Of a stretch of 64,000 bases of DNA, positions 33,501 through 41,675 are shown in pieces. The DNA lies in assembly GCA_026874595.1 (NCBI GenBank), contig CM049314.1:16734729-16798728 (forward strand), in the 5' to 3' direction. Below the pieces are notes generated by a model. That model did no database searches. It had not been told where the DNA came from and saw only the letters and a program-made list of their open reading frames with translations. How positions within the stretch are numbered: the stretch's first letter is position 1; every line of letters starts with the position of its first letter. The translations under genes and the position numbers were made by a program. Source of the DNA: Sipunculus nudus (Eukaryota; Annelida; Sipuncula; Golfingiida; Sipunculidae).

Positions 33501-34265
33501 TAACATGGCTTCTAAACATTTGTTAATATTACTTCCCTCAATTCAGCTCGAACAATCATGCTATGAACAATAATACTGTCTCTTCATTAAAGTAGAGTTT
33601 ACTTGTAACAAATTTCATTATTGCGCAGGTGATCATTTTATAAAATGGGGTTATTCTTCAAACTCCAGGTTATCATAAAAGTGATGCTTAGCCAGGTTAC
33701 TCACTGCTTTGTGTTTGTATAGTACTTCCAACTGTGTCAGCCTTTAATAATGTACAATATGGAATAAATGTCTTGCTTCTCCTATGTTACAGATAGTGTC
33801 TCATCCTTTGACGGAGGACGGGGAGGTCGCAGGAGGAGGCGCAAAAAGAACCCACGTCCTCGTCAGTTTGGTAATGGTCCGAATTCGGGCACAGAAACAG
33901 ACACAAGTATATCCAATCAGGGGAGAGGTGGGAGAGGGGGGCGTAGAGGTGACAGGGGGCGCCCCAGTCCCCCATCTGATGTACCGCCAACAAGTTCACA
34001 AGACCGAGGAGCCACTAGCAATGATATTAGACGAGACGTCAGTAGGTCAGCGAATGGTATCGCTGAAGGTGGGGAGGATCGAGCCCCAAGTGATTCCGCA
34101 GATAGAAAGAGTGTAAATAATTCTAATGGGCCTAAACAGGAACCTGAAACCAAAGTGCCACCTAAACAACAGAGGGATCGCCGCCAGGGCGGGCGAGCAC
34201 CCAGAAATAACAGGCCCCAGGCTGATGACACTAGGCCAAAAGAAAAGATGGTCAACGGGGAATAG
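465..34265 (+). CDS. FXR1: FMR1/FXR1-family RNA-binding protein, complete 16-exon gene
   Basis: Joined exons: 465-515, 5905-5957, 11171-11425, 11674-11739, 12332-12425, 13142-13258, 14449-14622, 15460-15538, 16940-17049, 18981-19067, 19561-19664, 20278-20375, 22099-22251, 26129-26254, 30971-31099, 33793-34265. They total 2169 bases, all in frame, giving 722 residues plus TAG. Domains: two Agenet/Tudor repeats (about 3-118), a KH0-like region (about 125-210), KH1 with GTHG at 238-241, KH2 with GRNG at 301-304 and the isoleucine equivalent to human FMRP I304 at 307. Next come an amphipathic helix (363-383), an RG-rich segment (about 406-419), a DWS-acidic motif (about 432-442) and Arg/Gly-rich blocks in the last exon. 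Family members are polyribosome-associated mRNA-binding translational regulators found in RNA granules. Invertebrates normally have one gene ancestral to FMR1, FXR1 and FXR2, and the RRRRTDDDD tract looks FXR1-like. Extra alternative exons in the long introns are possible. Confidence 0.96.
2684..2812. repeat. TATTAC hexamer arrays, left subterminal region of hAT element
   Basis: Three or four short clusters of TATTAC repeats separated by 10-25 bases of other sequence, immediately inside the left terminal repeat. Interrupted clusters of this kind at both ends suggest transposase-binding subterminal repeats and not a slipped microsatellite. Confidence 0.85.
4566..4691. repeat. TATTAC hexamer arrays, right subterminal region of hAT element
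   Basis: Matching clusters at the right end, again interrupted by short spacers, running up to the right terminal repeat. A small hairpin (CTCAAATTTTTGAG) sits between two of the clusters. Confidence 0.85.
5905..5957 (+). CDS. FXR1: FXR exon 2 (residues 18-35)
   Basis: Follows TTCTAG and encodes [17 protein letters not shown] plus two bases, ending at GTAAGT. It completes the core of the first Agenet/Tudor repeat (human: VKDVHEDSITVAFENN). At 53 bases it equals the length I recall for human FMR1 exon 2. Confidence 0.95.
6050..6440 (+). repeat. Dispersed repeat family, copy 1 (TATTATGGTATACC type)
   Basis: Shares a series of phrases with 8480-8830 and 14770-14965: a CATATTATGGTATACC-like head, a CTTTTAGTG..GC segment, CCAGGGCT-TGGATTTTC, a CCTAAGTTTG..AGCAAAATCC segment and ATTTAATGAGGTCAGAGGT. 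The copies are diverged, so this is an old family. No coding capacity is visible. Confidence 0.7.
6590..8475 (-). repeat. Old dispersed repeat split by a hAT insertion
   Basis: 6590-6736 joined to 8286-8475 aligns with the uninterrupted segment at 43879-44195. Shared landmarks are GGGATACT, a GCAGA-AATCTTGTG segment, AGG(T/A)AAAG..GGAC-AAGCC, GGGTCAT..CCTTT-CTAGGAGAGTGA, ATGGTCCAAAA and GGTGGCGCCACCT (GGTGGCGGCACCT here). The break falls exactly at the target-site duplication of the hAT element. The two copies also share a minus-strand chance ORF, which is a property of the repeat and not a gene. Confidence 0.8.
6737..8285. mobile_element. Non-autonomous hAT transposon with TATCGCGATA subterminal palindromes
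   Basis: Ends are TAATGTTGGGACG at 6737-6749 and, as reverse complement at 8285, TAGGGTTGGGACGG. They are flanked by a perfect 8-bp target-site duplication TTAATGGG (6729-6736 and 8286-8293), indicating hAT superfamily. Both subterminal regions carry runs of GATATCGCGATA-like palindromes (about 6755-6825 and 8185-8255). The interior (about 6990-8080) is richer in G, C and CpG than the surrounding intron, and no transposase domain is visible. It looks like an internally deleted derivative that may retain the 5' region of a parent element. Confidence 0.88.
8480..8830 (+). repeat. Dispersed repeat family, copy 2
   Basis: Same order of phrases as the copy at 6050-6440 (CATATGATGG, TGTCTGTTAACTTTTAGTGTC, CCAGGGCTGTAATGGATTTTC, CCTAAGTTTGTTTTCTAGC, GAGGTCAGAGGT). 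It adjoins the interrupted repeat on its left. Confidence 0.7.
11171..11425 (+). CDS. FXR1: FXR exon 3 (residues 35-120)
   Basis: Encodes the linker and the second Agenet/Tudor repeat, including [35 protein letters not shown] and [16 protein letters not shown]. These align with human FMRP ([32 protein letters not shown]). Aromatic and acidic pocket residues typical of Tudor methyl-lysine binding are present. It starts after CTCACAG and ends at GTGAGT. At 255 bases it covers sequence that is split over three exons in vertebrates. Confidence 0.95.
11674..11739 (+). CDS. FXR1: FXR exon 4 (residues 120-142)
   Basis: Encodes [22 protein letters not shown], matching the human [20 protein letters not shown] stretch that enters the KH0 region. 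Flanked by TTTTGCAG and GTAAGT. The preceding intron, 11426-11673, is only 248 bases and holds nothing notable. Confidence 0.95.
11740..12331 (+). other. FXR intron 4
   Basis: GTAAGT to TTTGTTGTAG, 592 bases of AT-rich sequence with no repeat or exon that I recognise. Confidence 0.85.
12332..12425 (+). CDS. FXR1: FXR exon 5 (residues 142-173)
   Basis: Encodes [20 protein letters not shown] then [11 protein letters not shown], part of the KH0-like fold (human: [26 protein letters not shown]). 94 bases, ends in phase 0 at GTGAGT, and the same length I recall for the equivalent human exon. Confidence 0.95.
12426..13141 (+). other. FXR intron 5
   Basis: GTGAGT to TTGTTTTAG, 716 bases. AT-rich, no recognisable repeat; two overlapping minus-strand ORFs here have no coding signature. 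Confidence 0.85.
13142..13258 (+). CDS. FXR1: FXR exon 6 (residues 174-212)
   Basis: Encodes [20 protein letters not shown] then [19 protein letters not shown], matching human [20 protein letters not shown]. It closes the KH0 region and leads to KH1. 117 bases, phase 0 at both ends. Confidence 0.95.
13259..14448 (+). other. FXR intron 6
   Basis: GTATGA to CTCTGCAG, 1.19 kb. It contains the SINE-like unit at about 13480-13780 and a run of 10 or more C near 13820. The remainder is AT-rich. Confidence 0.85.
13480..13780 (+). mobile_element. tRNA-derived SINE-like element
   Basis: A box TAGCAAAGTGA at 13527-13537 matches TRGCNNAGTGG at 10 of 11 positions. B box GGTTCAAATCC at 13568-13578 follows 30 bases later, the spacing of an RNA polymerase III tRNA promoter. 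Downstream, CTGTTAAAATCTGAAATTT, a GGCTCT-TTGTATTC segment and a CCAC(T/C)T..GGT(C/G)ACTG-AGGTCATT segment recur in the palindromic region at 63.5-63.7 kb and its reverse copy at 62.1-62.2 kb. Ends and target duplications are not clear to me. It could also be a decayed tRNA pseudogene next to another repeat. Confidence 0.5.
14449..14622 (+). CDS. FXR1: FXR exon 7 (residues 213-270, KH1)
   Basis: Encodes most of the KH1 RNA-binding domain: [20 protein letters not shown] then [20 protein letters not shown]. The GXXG loop is GTHG, identical to human FMRP, and the glycine affected in the human G266E variant is retained. 174 bases, phase 0, flanked by CTGCAG and GTGAGT. Confidence 0.96.
14623..15459 (+). 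other. FXR intron 7
   Basis: GTGAGT to ACTTGCAG, 837 bases. A copy of the 6050-6440 repeat family occupies about 14770-14965; nothing else recognisable. Confidence 0.8.
14770..14965 (+). repeat. Dispersed repeat family, copy 3 (shortened)
   Basis: Shares ACATTATGGTATACCAATGG, CCTTTAACTTTTAGTGTCGC, ACATATTTACCAATAGAGTT and a TTTTCAGTAAATTTC-GCA segment with the copies in intron 2, but lacks their central part. Confidence 0.65.
15460..15538 (+). CDS. FXR1: FXR exon 8 (residues 271-297)
   Basis: Encodes [20 protein letters not shown] then VPRELV plus one base, the last helix of KH1 and the start of KH2 (human: [25 protein letters not shown]). The junction codon GCC gives Ala where vertebrates have Gly. 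79 bases, the length I recall for the human exon. Confidence 0.95.
15539..16939 (+). other. FXR intron 8
   Basis: GTGAGT to TTTTCAG, 1.4 kb. A hairpin-headed dispersed repeat fills about 16090-16870 and stops about 70 bases before exon 9. The first part is AT-rich without recognisable elements. Confidence 0.8.
16090..16870 (+). repeat. Hairpin-headed dispersed repeat, intronic copy
   Basis: Begins with CTCAGCTGACTATAAGTCAT followed by CTGAG, an imperfect hairpin, then CTATAG and GTCCGTTAAC. It is diverged but collinear with the reverse complement of about 62160-62870: CTACCAT(A/G)CC..AAATT(A/G)GGTC, GATATTAAGGAAAAACCTCA, AAACCACT..ATCTG, AGGCCCATAACTTTTTT. The same hairpin bounds the large foldback at 52753-58303. 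Confidence 0.75.
16940..17049 (+). CDS. FXR1: FXR exon 9 (residues 297-333, KH2)
   Basis: Encodes [20 protein letters not shown] then [16 protein letters not shown]. The GXXG loop is GRNG at 301-304, and Ile307 is equivalent to human FMRP I304, the polyribosome-association residue. 110 bases, ends in phase 0 at GTAATT. The exon joins directly to exon 10, so the long KH2 loop encoded in vertebrates by two extra exons is absent. Confidence 0.96.
17050..18980 (+). other. FXR intron 9
   Basis: GTAATT to AATTTCAG, 1.9 kb. I searched it for the vertebrate KH2-loop exons and see none. An AT-rich near-palindrome (AATTTTATATTTTATAAAATT) lies near 18209-18229. Confidence 0.8.
18981..19067 (+). CDS. 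FXR1: FXR exon 10 (residues 334-362)
   Basis: Encodes [20 protein letters not shown] then LDYHLNHLK, the last strand and helix of KH2 (human: [29 protein letters not shown]). 87 bases, phase 0 at both ends, equal to the human exon as I recall it. Confidence 0.96.
19068..19560 (+). other. FXR intron 10
   Basis: GTAAGT to TTTTGAAG, 493 bases with no recognisable element. The acceptor has a weak GAAG end, but the reading frame and protein match across it are clear. Confidence 0.8.
19561..19664 (+). CDS. FXR1: FXR exon 11 (residues 363-397)
   Basis: Encodes [20 protein letters not shown] then [14 protein letters not shown]. The first part matches the vertebrate VDQLRLERLQIDEQLRQIG helix, which follows KH2 and includes the nuclear export signal. 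The hydrophobic spacing is partly kept. 104 bases, ends at GTGAGT. Confidence 0.94.
19665..20277 (+). other. FXR intron 11
   Basis: GTGAGT to TTAACAG, 613 bases, AT-rich, no recognisable repeat. Confidence 0.8.
20278..20375 (+). CDS. FXR1: FXR exon 12 (residues 397-430, RG-rich)
   Basis: Encodes [20 protein letters not shown] then [12 protein letters not shown]. The alternating Arg-Gly tract is a likely RNA-binding and arginine-methylation segment, like the RGRGRR stretch after KH2 in vertebrate FXR proteins. 98 bases, leaving phase 1, flanked by TTAACAG and GTACTA. Confidence 0.9.
20376..22098 (+). other. FXR intron 12
   Basis: GTACTA to GCCTTCAG, 1.7 kb. No sequence matching the vertebrate TNSEASNASETESD segment was found here. 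An exon-like 13-base fragment at 21210-21222 was considered and rejected. Confidence 0.75.
22099..22251 (+). CDS. FXR1: FXR exon 13 (residues 430-481), frame-neutral
   Basis: Encodes [20 protein letters not shown] then [20 protein letters not shown] and [12 protein letters not shown]. DWSxxLADEE corresponds to the vertebrate LSDWSLAPTEEE motif, which carries the conserved phosphorylation site. It is followed by basic Arg/Gly and Arg/Ser stretches. 153 bases, phase 1 at both ends, so skipping keeps the frame. Acceptor GCCTTCAG, donor GTGAGT. Another frame across this region is longer but lacks the motif. Confidence 0.9.
23829..24111. mobile_element. Small inverted-repeat (MITE-like) element
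   Basis: AGGGTCTGTTTCT near 23829-23841 faces AGAAACAGACCCT near 24098-24110, giving 13-14 bp terminal inverted repeats around about 280 bases. The interior has no ORF of note. GGGTCTGTTT-type ends recall PIF/Harbinger elements, but I cannot see a clean TWA or other target duplication (left flank CTA, right flank TTA), so the superfamily is open. Confidence 0.6.
25635..25653. repeat. Run of 19 G
   Basis: Uninterrupted homopolymer in intron 13. Length is likely variable and prone to sequencing error. Confidence 0.9.
26129..26254 (+). CDS. FXR1: FXR exon 14 (residues 481-523), frame-neutral
   Basis: Encodes [20 protein letters not shown] then [20 protein letters not shown] and DQ. The RRRRTDDDD tract matches vertebrate FXR1 (RRRRTDED), a basic-acidic segment used as a nuclear or nucleolar signal in some isoforms. 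126 bases, phase 1 on both sides, flanked by TTTTGCAG and GTGAGA. Confidence 0.92.
26341..26578 (+). repeat. 30-bp tandem repeat carrying CCAAT boxes
   Basis: About eight units, with starts near 26341, 26371, 26401, 26431, 26461, 26491, 26520 and 26550. Each has the form CCAATCAGATCACACAG plus a variable 13-base part (AGTAACTGTCACTGA-like). Seven of the eight keep CCAAT in the same orientation. It begins 86 bases after exon 14. Confidence 0.92.
30743..30770. repeat. (TA)n and poly-T tract
   Basis: About nine TA units followed by ten T, about 200 bases before exon 15. Confidence 0.9.
30971..31099 (+). CDS. FXR1: FXR exon 15 (residues 523-566), frame-neutral
   Basis: Encodes [20 protein letters not shown] then [20 protein letters not shown] and HTE. 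I do not recognise a counterpart in vertebrate FXR proteins. It is supported by good splice sites (CCTTGCAG, GTACTG), an open frame that fits exons 14 and 16, and acidic, low-complexity composition typical of this C-terminal region. 129 bases, phase 1 on both sides, so it is probably a cassette exon. Confidence 0.75.
31100..33792 (+). other. FXR intron 15
   Basis: GTACTG to TGTTACAG, 2.7 kb, AT-rich, with no repeat or exon I can support. Confidence 0.8.
33793..34265 (+). CDS. FXR1: FXR exon 16 (residues 566-722, C-terminus)
   Basis: Terminal coding exon. It opens with [20 protein letters not shown], then [10 protein letters not shown], an RG block ([16 protein letters not shown]), a long Ser/Asp/Asn-rich stretch, a second basic block ([18 protein letters not shown]) and ends KEKMVNGE before TAG. 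The end resembles the vertebrate VNGVP / LNGVS termini. The Arg/Gly clusters indicate RNA binding and arginine methylation, and the region is predicted to be disordered from its composition. Its CpG content makes it stand out from flanking introns. Overlapping ORFs on both strands are shadows. Confidence 0.94.
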
Positions 34266-34800
34266 TGGGCGAACGGTGCTGAAGACTCACACACAAACAC
34301 GGTGCTTGAATGCCTGTGAGACAGAGGCTTCCACAGTGACTTAACGTATTACAAAACCCGGACGGATACTTGCCAGGGAATCCTGCTAGGTAGCTGAGTG
34401 TGCTACACAATAGACTGGCCCCTGTCTCGCCATAGCGTGGCGGTGGTGGCCACTTGCTTGGCTCGAGTGCACAACCAAAGTTGACAACTGTTTCACCTAC
34501 TTTGACTTTGTACTTAACTGACATAATTCACCCATTAATCATGCATATGTAAGCGAGATCTGGCTCTATGTGGTCGTCTTCAATGCCCGTTACCTGAGTT
34601 GTTTTTATGTGCAGAAGGGCATCTTTTATTTTACTTGAACAACATTTTCTGCATCATTGCATCTGGCAGTGAAATTCTAGACAGTCTGCAGTGTTTATCT
34701 TCAGAAATTATTTGATGTTACAGGTTTTCTTTCAACCCCATGTACAGTGTGTGAACAAATTGCATAAATCTGCAATAAATGTCTTATGAATTTTGCTAAA
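34266..34800 (+). other. FXR 3' UTR (minimum)
   Basis: Sequence from the stop codon to just past the first good poly(A) signal. AT content rises from about 34500. Later AATAAA sites (near 35262 and 38416) could extend it. Confidence 0.6.
34774..34779 (+). promoter_or_regulatory. Likely poly(A) signal of FXR
   Basis: AATAAA about 510 bases after the stop codon, followed within 30-60 bases by T/GT-rich sequence (TTTTGTAGTGTTTTATAAT), the usual arrangement of a cleavage site. Confidence 0.6.
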
Positions 34801-36124
34801 TCATTTTGTAGTGTTTTATAATTTCTGTGTATGTTGGAATTTCTTAAGCTGATAAATAATGCTCAATCTGGTGCATTTAAATATCACCCAAAACAGAGCC
34901 TGACTCAGGCTGCTTAAGGTACATATGATATTTGTTTATGATATGTTGACAATTTATGATATTGATTTAAATCTCTTTTACTGTTTTGTAATTGCTCCTG
35001 GATAGCTTTAGTACATTCATAACAGATCATAGTTCTAGTATTTTATGTAGGTCATGAGGAATATCGTAGACTGGTGAACATCACAGTGGGCATGTACTAA
35101 GGCTCCTAGCTGTCCACAATATAGGGATGAACATGTTGCAAGAGCATTGCGGTTATTTTTGCATAGCAATTAAAATGTTACATTTGATAGAAAATACTGA
35201 GTGATCAGAGTGATCATGACAAGAGTGGAATATCGGTATCCCATTCTCAGGAAGGCCACCAAATAAAGTTTGATTACCACTAGGTTACAGGACAGTTAAA
35301 CGGGACAAAGTAAAGGTGTCCAAGGGGAACCTTGTTCCCATGTGATGAGACGATTGAGACAATTAACACTGATTAACATTGACAAACACAACATCAGACT
35401 TAAAAAAAGCATGCATTAATATCCTAATCGGACTTAATATTTATGTGTCTTTTGGGTTTTAACTGACATGTCATTATTACAGTAGTAAAGAAAAGACAAG
35501 GACATAATCTAAACCAGAAAAGGGTGGTCAATAGAAAAAATGGTGAACATTCAAGTTGTACTACAGACGTCAACTTCACCAAAATAGATTAGCATAAGGG
35601 TTTATTATTAAGTGATTAGAAAGAATGAAGGGAACATGGTTGTGTTCAACAGGCTAATGTTATATAAACCCAGAGCATCAAAGGCAGCTGCATCATACTG
35701 AGGTCAAGTTGAAGGTTAGAAAGCACAACTGTTTTAGCCGTGTTTGTACTTCATATTTATTTATAAATATTCACAGCTGATGTGTCAGGTGATAACTTTC
35801 AATGTTCCACTATCAGTCTGGTGGAGGTCAGAGGTCGTACTTGTGTGTTCCTGTTACAGATACACTGAGGTAGAGGGGATGTGTACAAAATTATTTATTG
35901 GCTTTGCAATCCAGTCAAATATGTCTGATGTAACAGAACATGAATATTCATGAGTGAGATGTTTTTGACCTGTATAAGGTGTCTGGATGCTGGCATGATT
36001 TGATGAGATGAGCATTCACTCTCCATACTGACATCACTTTATACATACTCTTTAATTCTGGACCTGTTTAATATGTTTGACCTCAGTGGCTGAAGGAGCC
36101 AACCATATTGTACAGCTTTGTTGT
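34801..36124. other. Intergenic, no recognisable feature
   Basis: AT-rich single-copy-looking sequence with only chance ORFs on either strand. Confidence 0.6.
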
Positions 36125-36876
36125 AGACAGCCCTATCAGCAGATACTTGTTCTGGTACAGACAGCCATGTGACCTGGTACTTGTGCTGAGACTGACAGTG
36201 CTGTGAGCACAGGTACTTGTGCCGGGATAGACAGTGCTGTGAGCAGATACTTTTGCCAGGAGAGACCGCCCAGTGAGCAGGTACCTATGCTAAGACAGAC
36301 AGTGCTGTGAGCAGTTACTTGTGCTGAGACGGAGAGTGCTGTGAGTAGGTACTTGTGCTGAGACAGAGTGGTGTGAGCAGGTACTTGTCCTGAAACAGTG
36401 CTGTGAGCAGGTACTTTTGCCGGGACAGACAGTACTGTTAGCAGGTATGTGTGCTTGGACAGACAGACATTTAGCAGGTACTTGTGCTTTGACAGACAGT
36501 GCTGTGAGCAGGTTCTTGTGCTGGGACAGACAGTGCTGTGAGCAGTTACTTGTGCTGGGGCAGACAGTCATTTAGCAGGTAATAGTGCTGGGACAGACAG
36601 TGCTGTTAGTAGGTACTTGTGCTGGGACAGACAGTGCTGTTAGCAGGTACTTGTGCTGGAACAGACAGTGCTGTGAGCAGGTACTTGTGCTGGGACAGAC
36701 AGTGCTTTGAGCAGGTACTTGTGCTGGGACAGACAGTGCTGTGAGCAGGTACTTGTGCTGGGACAGACAGTGCTGTTAGAAGGTACTTGTGCTGGGACAG
36801 ACAGTGCTGTGAGCAGGTATGTGTGCTGAGACAGACAGTTCTGTTAGCAGGTTCTTGTGCTGAGAAAGACAACGCT
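36125..36876. repeat. 34-bp minisatellite, about 22 copies
   Basis: Unit in + orientation begins AGGTACTTGTGCTGGGACAG and continues ACAGTGCTGTGAGC. Copies are about 90 percent alike in the right half and more diverged on the left. The reverse strand is open in several frames because the unit has few stop triplets. Since 34 is not a multiple of three, it reads out as a 34-residue peptide repeat, which is an artefact. Confidence 0.95.
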
Positions 36877-39800
36877 GCTCTGTCTTGTAGAGGTCTACAT
36901 AGCACAAGCATGGTCTGATGGACCAATATATAACATGCTGACTGCGTAATAGTTTATTCTTTACTGTACAGTAAAGTACTGTTGGTAAGACTCCACAGTT
37001 TACCAGCTTATACCAACCACTGACTTGTAACTGGGCTGGTGATTGTGACGTCCTCATTAAGTGTTAACACCTGGGGTTATATAATTCTTACTGATCCAGC
37101 TAAACCAGGATACTAACATATGAACTGCATCCATCTCATTGCAAGTTTACAAAAATTAAATGTGAAGGCTGTAAAAGGATTACCACAACATTACACAGAT
37201 GGCAGTGGTAGTGTAGAAGAACAGATCTGTGGGCATCGAAAGCCTTGATTAACAGGTATTGTTGTAGGTGGATGAGGAAGTATAAACAATAACAGCTGTG
37301 GTTTTGTACCCTCTCCTTGTGCTGCTTGATAATGCCAAGAGTGTTTTCTGACATTCTGATACCAAACAGCATGAGCTGATACCTGATGTAGGTGTATTGA
37401 TCACTCACTCTGATAAAGGAAACTGGTCAGGATATCACCACTGAAAGTGAAATCAACTTTACGTAACTCCAGACGGAGACTGCTTTTTGATTACAATAGG
37501 CTTATATCAACAGAGATAAGATTCTGTTTGAATACATGCACTTCAGCCCTCATATTTTAAATAAAGTGAACTGTGTGGAAAAGATCATATGCAAAGGAAA
37601 GGTCAAAGGTGAAACTCCTCCAAAAGACCAGCCTAGTCACATGACTTGACCCACTTATAATTTGTTTGGACCTCCATGATCAGAACATGGAGGGACAAAG
37701 GAATTTGTTTTGAAAACGAGAACATTGTACAAGTTGTAGAATTCAGATACACACAGTTTATGACAGATTTCAATTACTGTTCTCTCTTAAATCTGGTCAT
37801 TTACCTGAAGAACAAATTGAAAAGAGGAACATGGTCTACGGAAAGGTCACACTTTAACAGGTTTCTGTAGTACTGTGTAGTGACGGAAGATACTTTTACC
37901 AAATAGCACCTAGACTTGTTCTGTGTGTTTCCCATCAATGAATGCTTAAGATTCTGCAGTTGGTGATTTACTGAAGTGTACAAAAAGGTGACCAATATTC
38001 CTCCCAGTGCAGAGGCGCAAGATAACAGTTAAATCATAAACAATCTGTGAAGGCCTACTGAAGTTTAGATAGCAGTCAGATTTTGGTGATACAAGCTATG
38101 TGCTAGTAGTATTAATTTTAGGGTAAATACTGGTTTGATGATATCTCTATCTTGACAAACACTTTGATTAGTTTTGGTAAAGAACTTAAATTTTACCATG
38201 ACACACATCCCACAAGCAAAACCAGCTTTTCTGCTCACAAAAGTTCATATATTTGTGGTGTTTTACTGTTTATGATTTATATGTACTGGAAAAAAGTGAT
38301 ATTTAAAAACCAGTGATCAAGTTTTCTCATGTCTCAACTGTATCTGTAAATATTTTCCATTCCGAATGTGAGCTTTCTTCACAAAACCTTGTACAGTCTT
38401 TATAAATATATATTAAAATAAACTTTTTGAAAAAAAATTAAACTTAGGTGTCATTTGAGAACAAAAGAGTTTAAAGTCTCCTGTATATTTTTGAATTCTT
38501 GTTGGAACCATACTGTTGTATATATATTAACTGTGCATTCACTTGATAAACTTTGAAGGTATTCTTGTTCTCACATTTGACCTTTGACCTCATGGTATAT
38601 TTGAACTTGTTACTTGTGCCTTACTTCCCTCATTTGCATAAAAAAAATGTCTGATATATTAGCATGTGATTAGTTCATGCATCACAAGTGTATTCATATC
38701 GTCCATTTTCAGTTTCACATGTATACTGATCCTTATTTAAGATAAAATGTAAAATTATAGACAGGCAGACATTGAGAATATAGTAATGTCAAGGTCATAT
38801 ATTGATACTTGTGCAGTGCTGTGGCCTCTACAGACAGTCAAGGTCAACCATATATATTTTTTTCAGGAAGTGAGGCTGAAGAAATGTAATGAGGTCAAGG
38901 TCATTGTATCTTCATAAGCTTCCAGCTTGACCTTGCCTTGTATAAACAAAGGTCAGTTACTCCAATGTCATTATGAAAAGATACATTGTTAATTAAAAAA
39001 AAACAAAAAAAAAACAGTAGGTTTAGCAGATTATGTGATAGGTTCATGAAGTGATGTATAAGCTGTTAACAAGGACCTGAAGTACAACATCAGGAGTACT
39101 GACATGGCACATCAAGAACCACATTACTGTGAAACTAGAAACATTCTCCCAGCAGCAGTCCATCTGCTATTGTGTAAAAAATACAGCTGTTGAAAGTATT
39201 GATGAACTGATTACGGAACTTTCTTTCTGAGGTTTAACAATGTTACCTTTTCAACTGAAATATCCTGTGTAAAAGGAATTGTCCATGTTTATATGGAGAG
39301 TGGACAAGTCCTGCAAAATAAACCAGCATTCAGTTATTAAAAATTTTATTTTTTAATTGTATTTTTGTTTAATTTTTTGTCAAGCTTTGCAAGAGTAGTC
39401 CTGTGGTCTAATTTCTATAAGTATTAGAATATTGTTTATAATTGTGCATGATATAATGAATAATATGAATGATAGCAAAATATATATATATCTTTAAATC
39501 ATATAATAACAGACAGATTCACAATTTTACAGTAATATTGGTACATAAACATCTGTATTTTGTTATTTTCAAGACAGTGGAGTTTATTAACCAAAAGCTG
39601 TGATCTAATCTAATGTACACATTGACTGGCTAAAATCCAGGCATTAAATATAAGTAAATATAAAATTCCAGGGAATTCATTCACAGATGGATCACAGTTT
39701 GTGAATATTAAAAGCTGGGTGTTGATTCATGCTTGTAAAGAATGCAATATTTTACTGAAGATGATAAACCAGAATTGTGGGATTCAGCTTTAAAGCATTA

Positions 39801-41630
39801 CATCCACAAGGCCATGACTGGTGTATGCCCTTGACAGAGTAAATATGACCTCTGTCAACTTGTATGAATATTACTAAAAAAATAAAAGGATATAAGAAAG
39901 CTGACCAGGTAGTTTATAGGTTTCCATATGGCAAAATGTAAATGGAAATTAAGATAATCCATGTAAGCTCCAGGTGTTTTTTTTTATTTATAAATTTTAA
40001 TTTACTTTTGGAAAAAGTGTTACTGAATTTGAATCATCAGTATTTAACAAATTAAATAGTATTTATCACAAGGATTAAGAGGGCAACCTGTCAGTCTTAA
40101 AATCTCTATTTAACAACATCGACTTTTGACTGACCTATGATCTGTTACTATATATATCATATCCAGTAATCCTGCAGATGTAGTTAATGTGTGACCCAGC
40201 AAAGAGAGGACGTGTAGATATATATCAGTGATTTAACTTTGATAAGGATGCTTGACTTTATGCAGATTTTCAAGAAAATGCAGTGAGAGAGAAACAGCCA
40301 TTCATGCAGGTGCACTGTGTATTCTGTTTTGGTTTAATGAATTAAAGTGACTTAAACATGTTCAGAATTTAGCCTTTCACTCCCAAGAGAGTGTTTCTGT
40401 ATCATATTTTATTGTTGGTATCAACAAGTGACAGAGAGTTCCTTATGGACTTTGGTGTTTTGCTTATTGAGTTGGTTTGTCATTGCTGTATCACTCTGCA
40501 TTCTGACATGACAGATTTTTTTTGTCAGATAATTATGCTGGAAATATCTTTTAACTGGTGATGATTGTGGTTGACATGTTCATGTCATATTCCAGAAACA
40601 CCTGAAATTATAACCGATAAAATTTAAAAATAATCTTGCTGTCTAGAATGTTTAAATGTGAATCATAAACAGCTTTTCATAGTATTTTCATATAACCAAG
40701 ATATATAGATAACATGTTACCTGGTCTTACATGTATGTATACAAAGATTTAATATAGGGAATGGGATTATTAGTGAAAGGTCTTTATATGTAGGTTTCTA
40801 TATACATATACTGGCCTTGGAAATGATGACATTTGAAAAACAACATACAGAAAGACTTTTAAAAGTTTCAACATACCTGCTGAGGGGTTTCCTGTTTTAA
40901 TGGCAGTGTTTTTTTATGGCAGTGTTTTTTTTTTGGCAGTGTTGTTTGGTCATATACAAGATCAGGTTGTATCATCCAGTGTGGAGGCCATGGTCTAAAT
41001 GTGTTTTAACATTGACAGGTCAATGATAAATTGAGATTAAATGAACAACATATCAACAAAAGGAGAAGTCACAAACTCAAAAAGAGTTATTTTACTTTAA
41101 TAGGTTATATTTGAATGTTCAGGATTAGTTGTCCGCACTGTATGAGTTTAATGTATTGTTTGGACATAACTTGAAACATGGTTGCTTCAGAGAATTATTT
41201 ACATGTACATGGCCTTGTGTTGATGATTCTAACATGGAGATTTGGAGGACACATGTTACAATGATGGTAAATTGTTTTCAGAGTTTATTCTTGTCATCTT
41301 TATCTTCATCAGGAGTAGGATTATGTAATAAATGATTACAATAGATTAATATGGGGACTCATTATGTAGTTTTGTTTTAACAATGATTTCTACAGTCATT
41401 CATTTTGTTTATCTGGTGGTGTAATCTAGATGCATCTGTGAATTGTGGCACTTCATTTGTATTATTTTTTTATTTACACCACCCTCATTACTGGGTGATC
41501 CATGAAGTACAGTATTCTGACAGTGATCATAAAATGGTCATAAAATGTCTTTGACCTCTGTGTTTCTCTGATTCAAACTAAGTTTTCAACTTGAAAAAGA
41601 TATTTTGATTCAACTGCCCCACTATTCAGT

Positions 41631-41637
41631 CACACAC

Positions 41638-41669
<32 letters not shown>
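41631..41669. repeat. (CA)n microsatellite
   Basis: Almost perfect dinucleotide run with one interruption, followed by ATATAT. Confidence 0.95.

Positions 41670-41675
<6 letters not shown>

Noticed and set aside
33784-34344. Overlapping ORFs on both strands of the last FXR exon (110, 127 and 72 codons)
   Set aside because: Shadows of the GC-rich Arg/Gly coding sequence. The FXR frame fits the upstream splice phase and the family C-terminus.
36125-36876. Regularly spaced repeat resembling a CRISPR array
   Set aside because: There are no unique spacers; units are contiguous and the context is a eukaryotic genome.
36290-36926. Long minus-strand ORFs with a regular 34-residue peptide repeat (CLSQHKYLLTALSVPAQVPA type)
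   Set aside because: They are frame-by-frame translations of the 34-bp minisatellite. The unit length is not a multiple of three and contains no stops, so an open repeat peptide is automatic.
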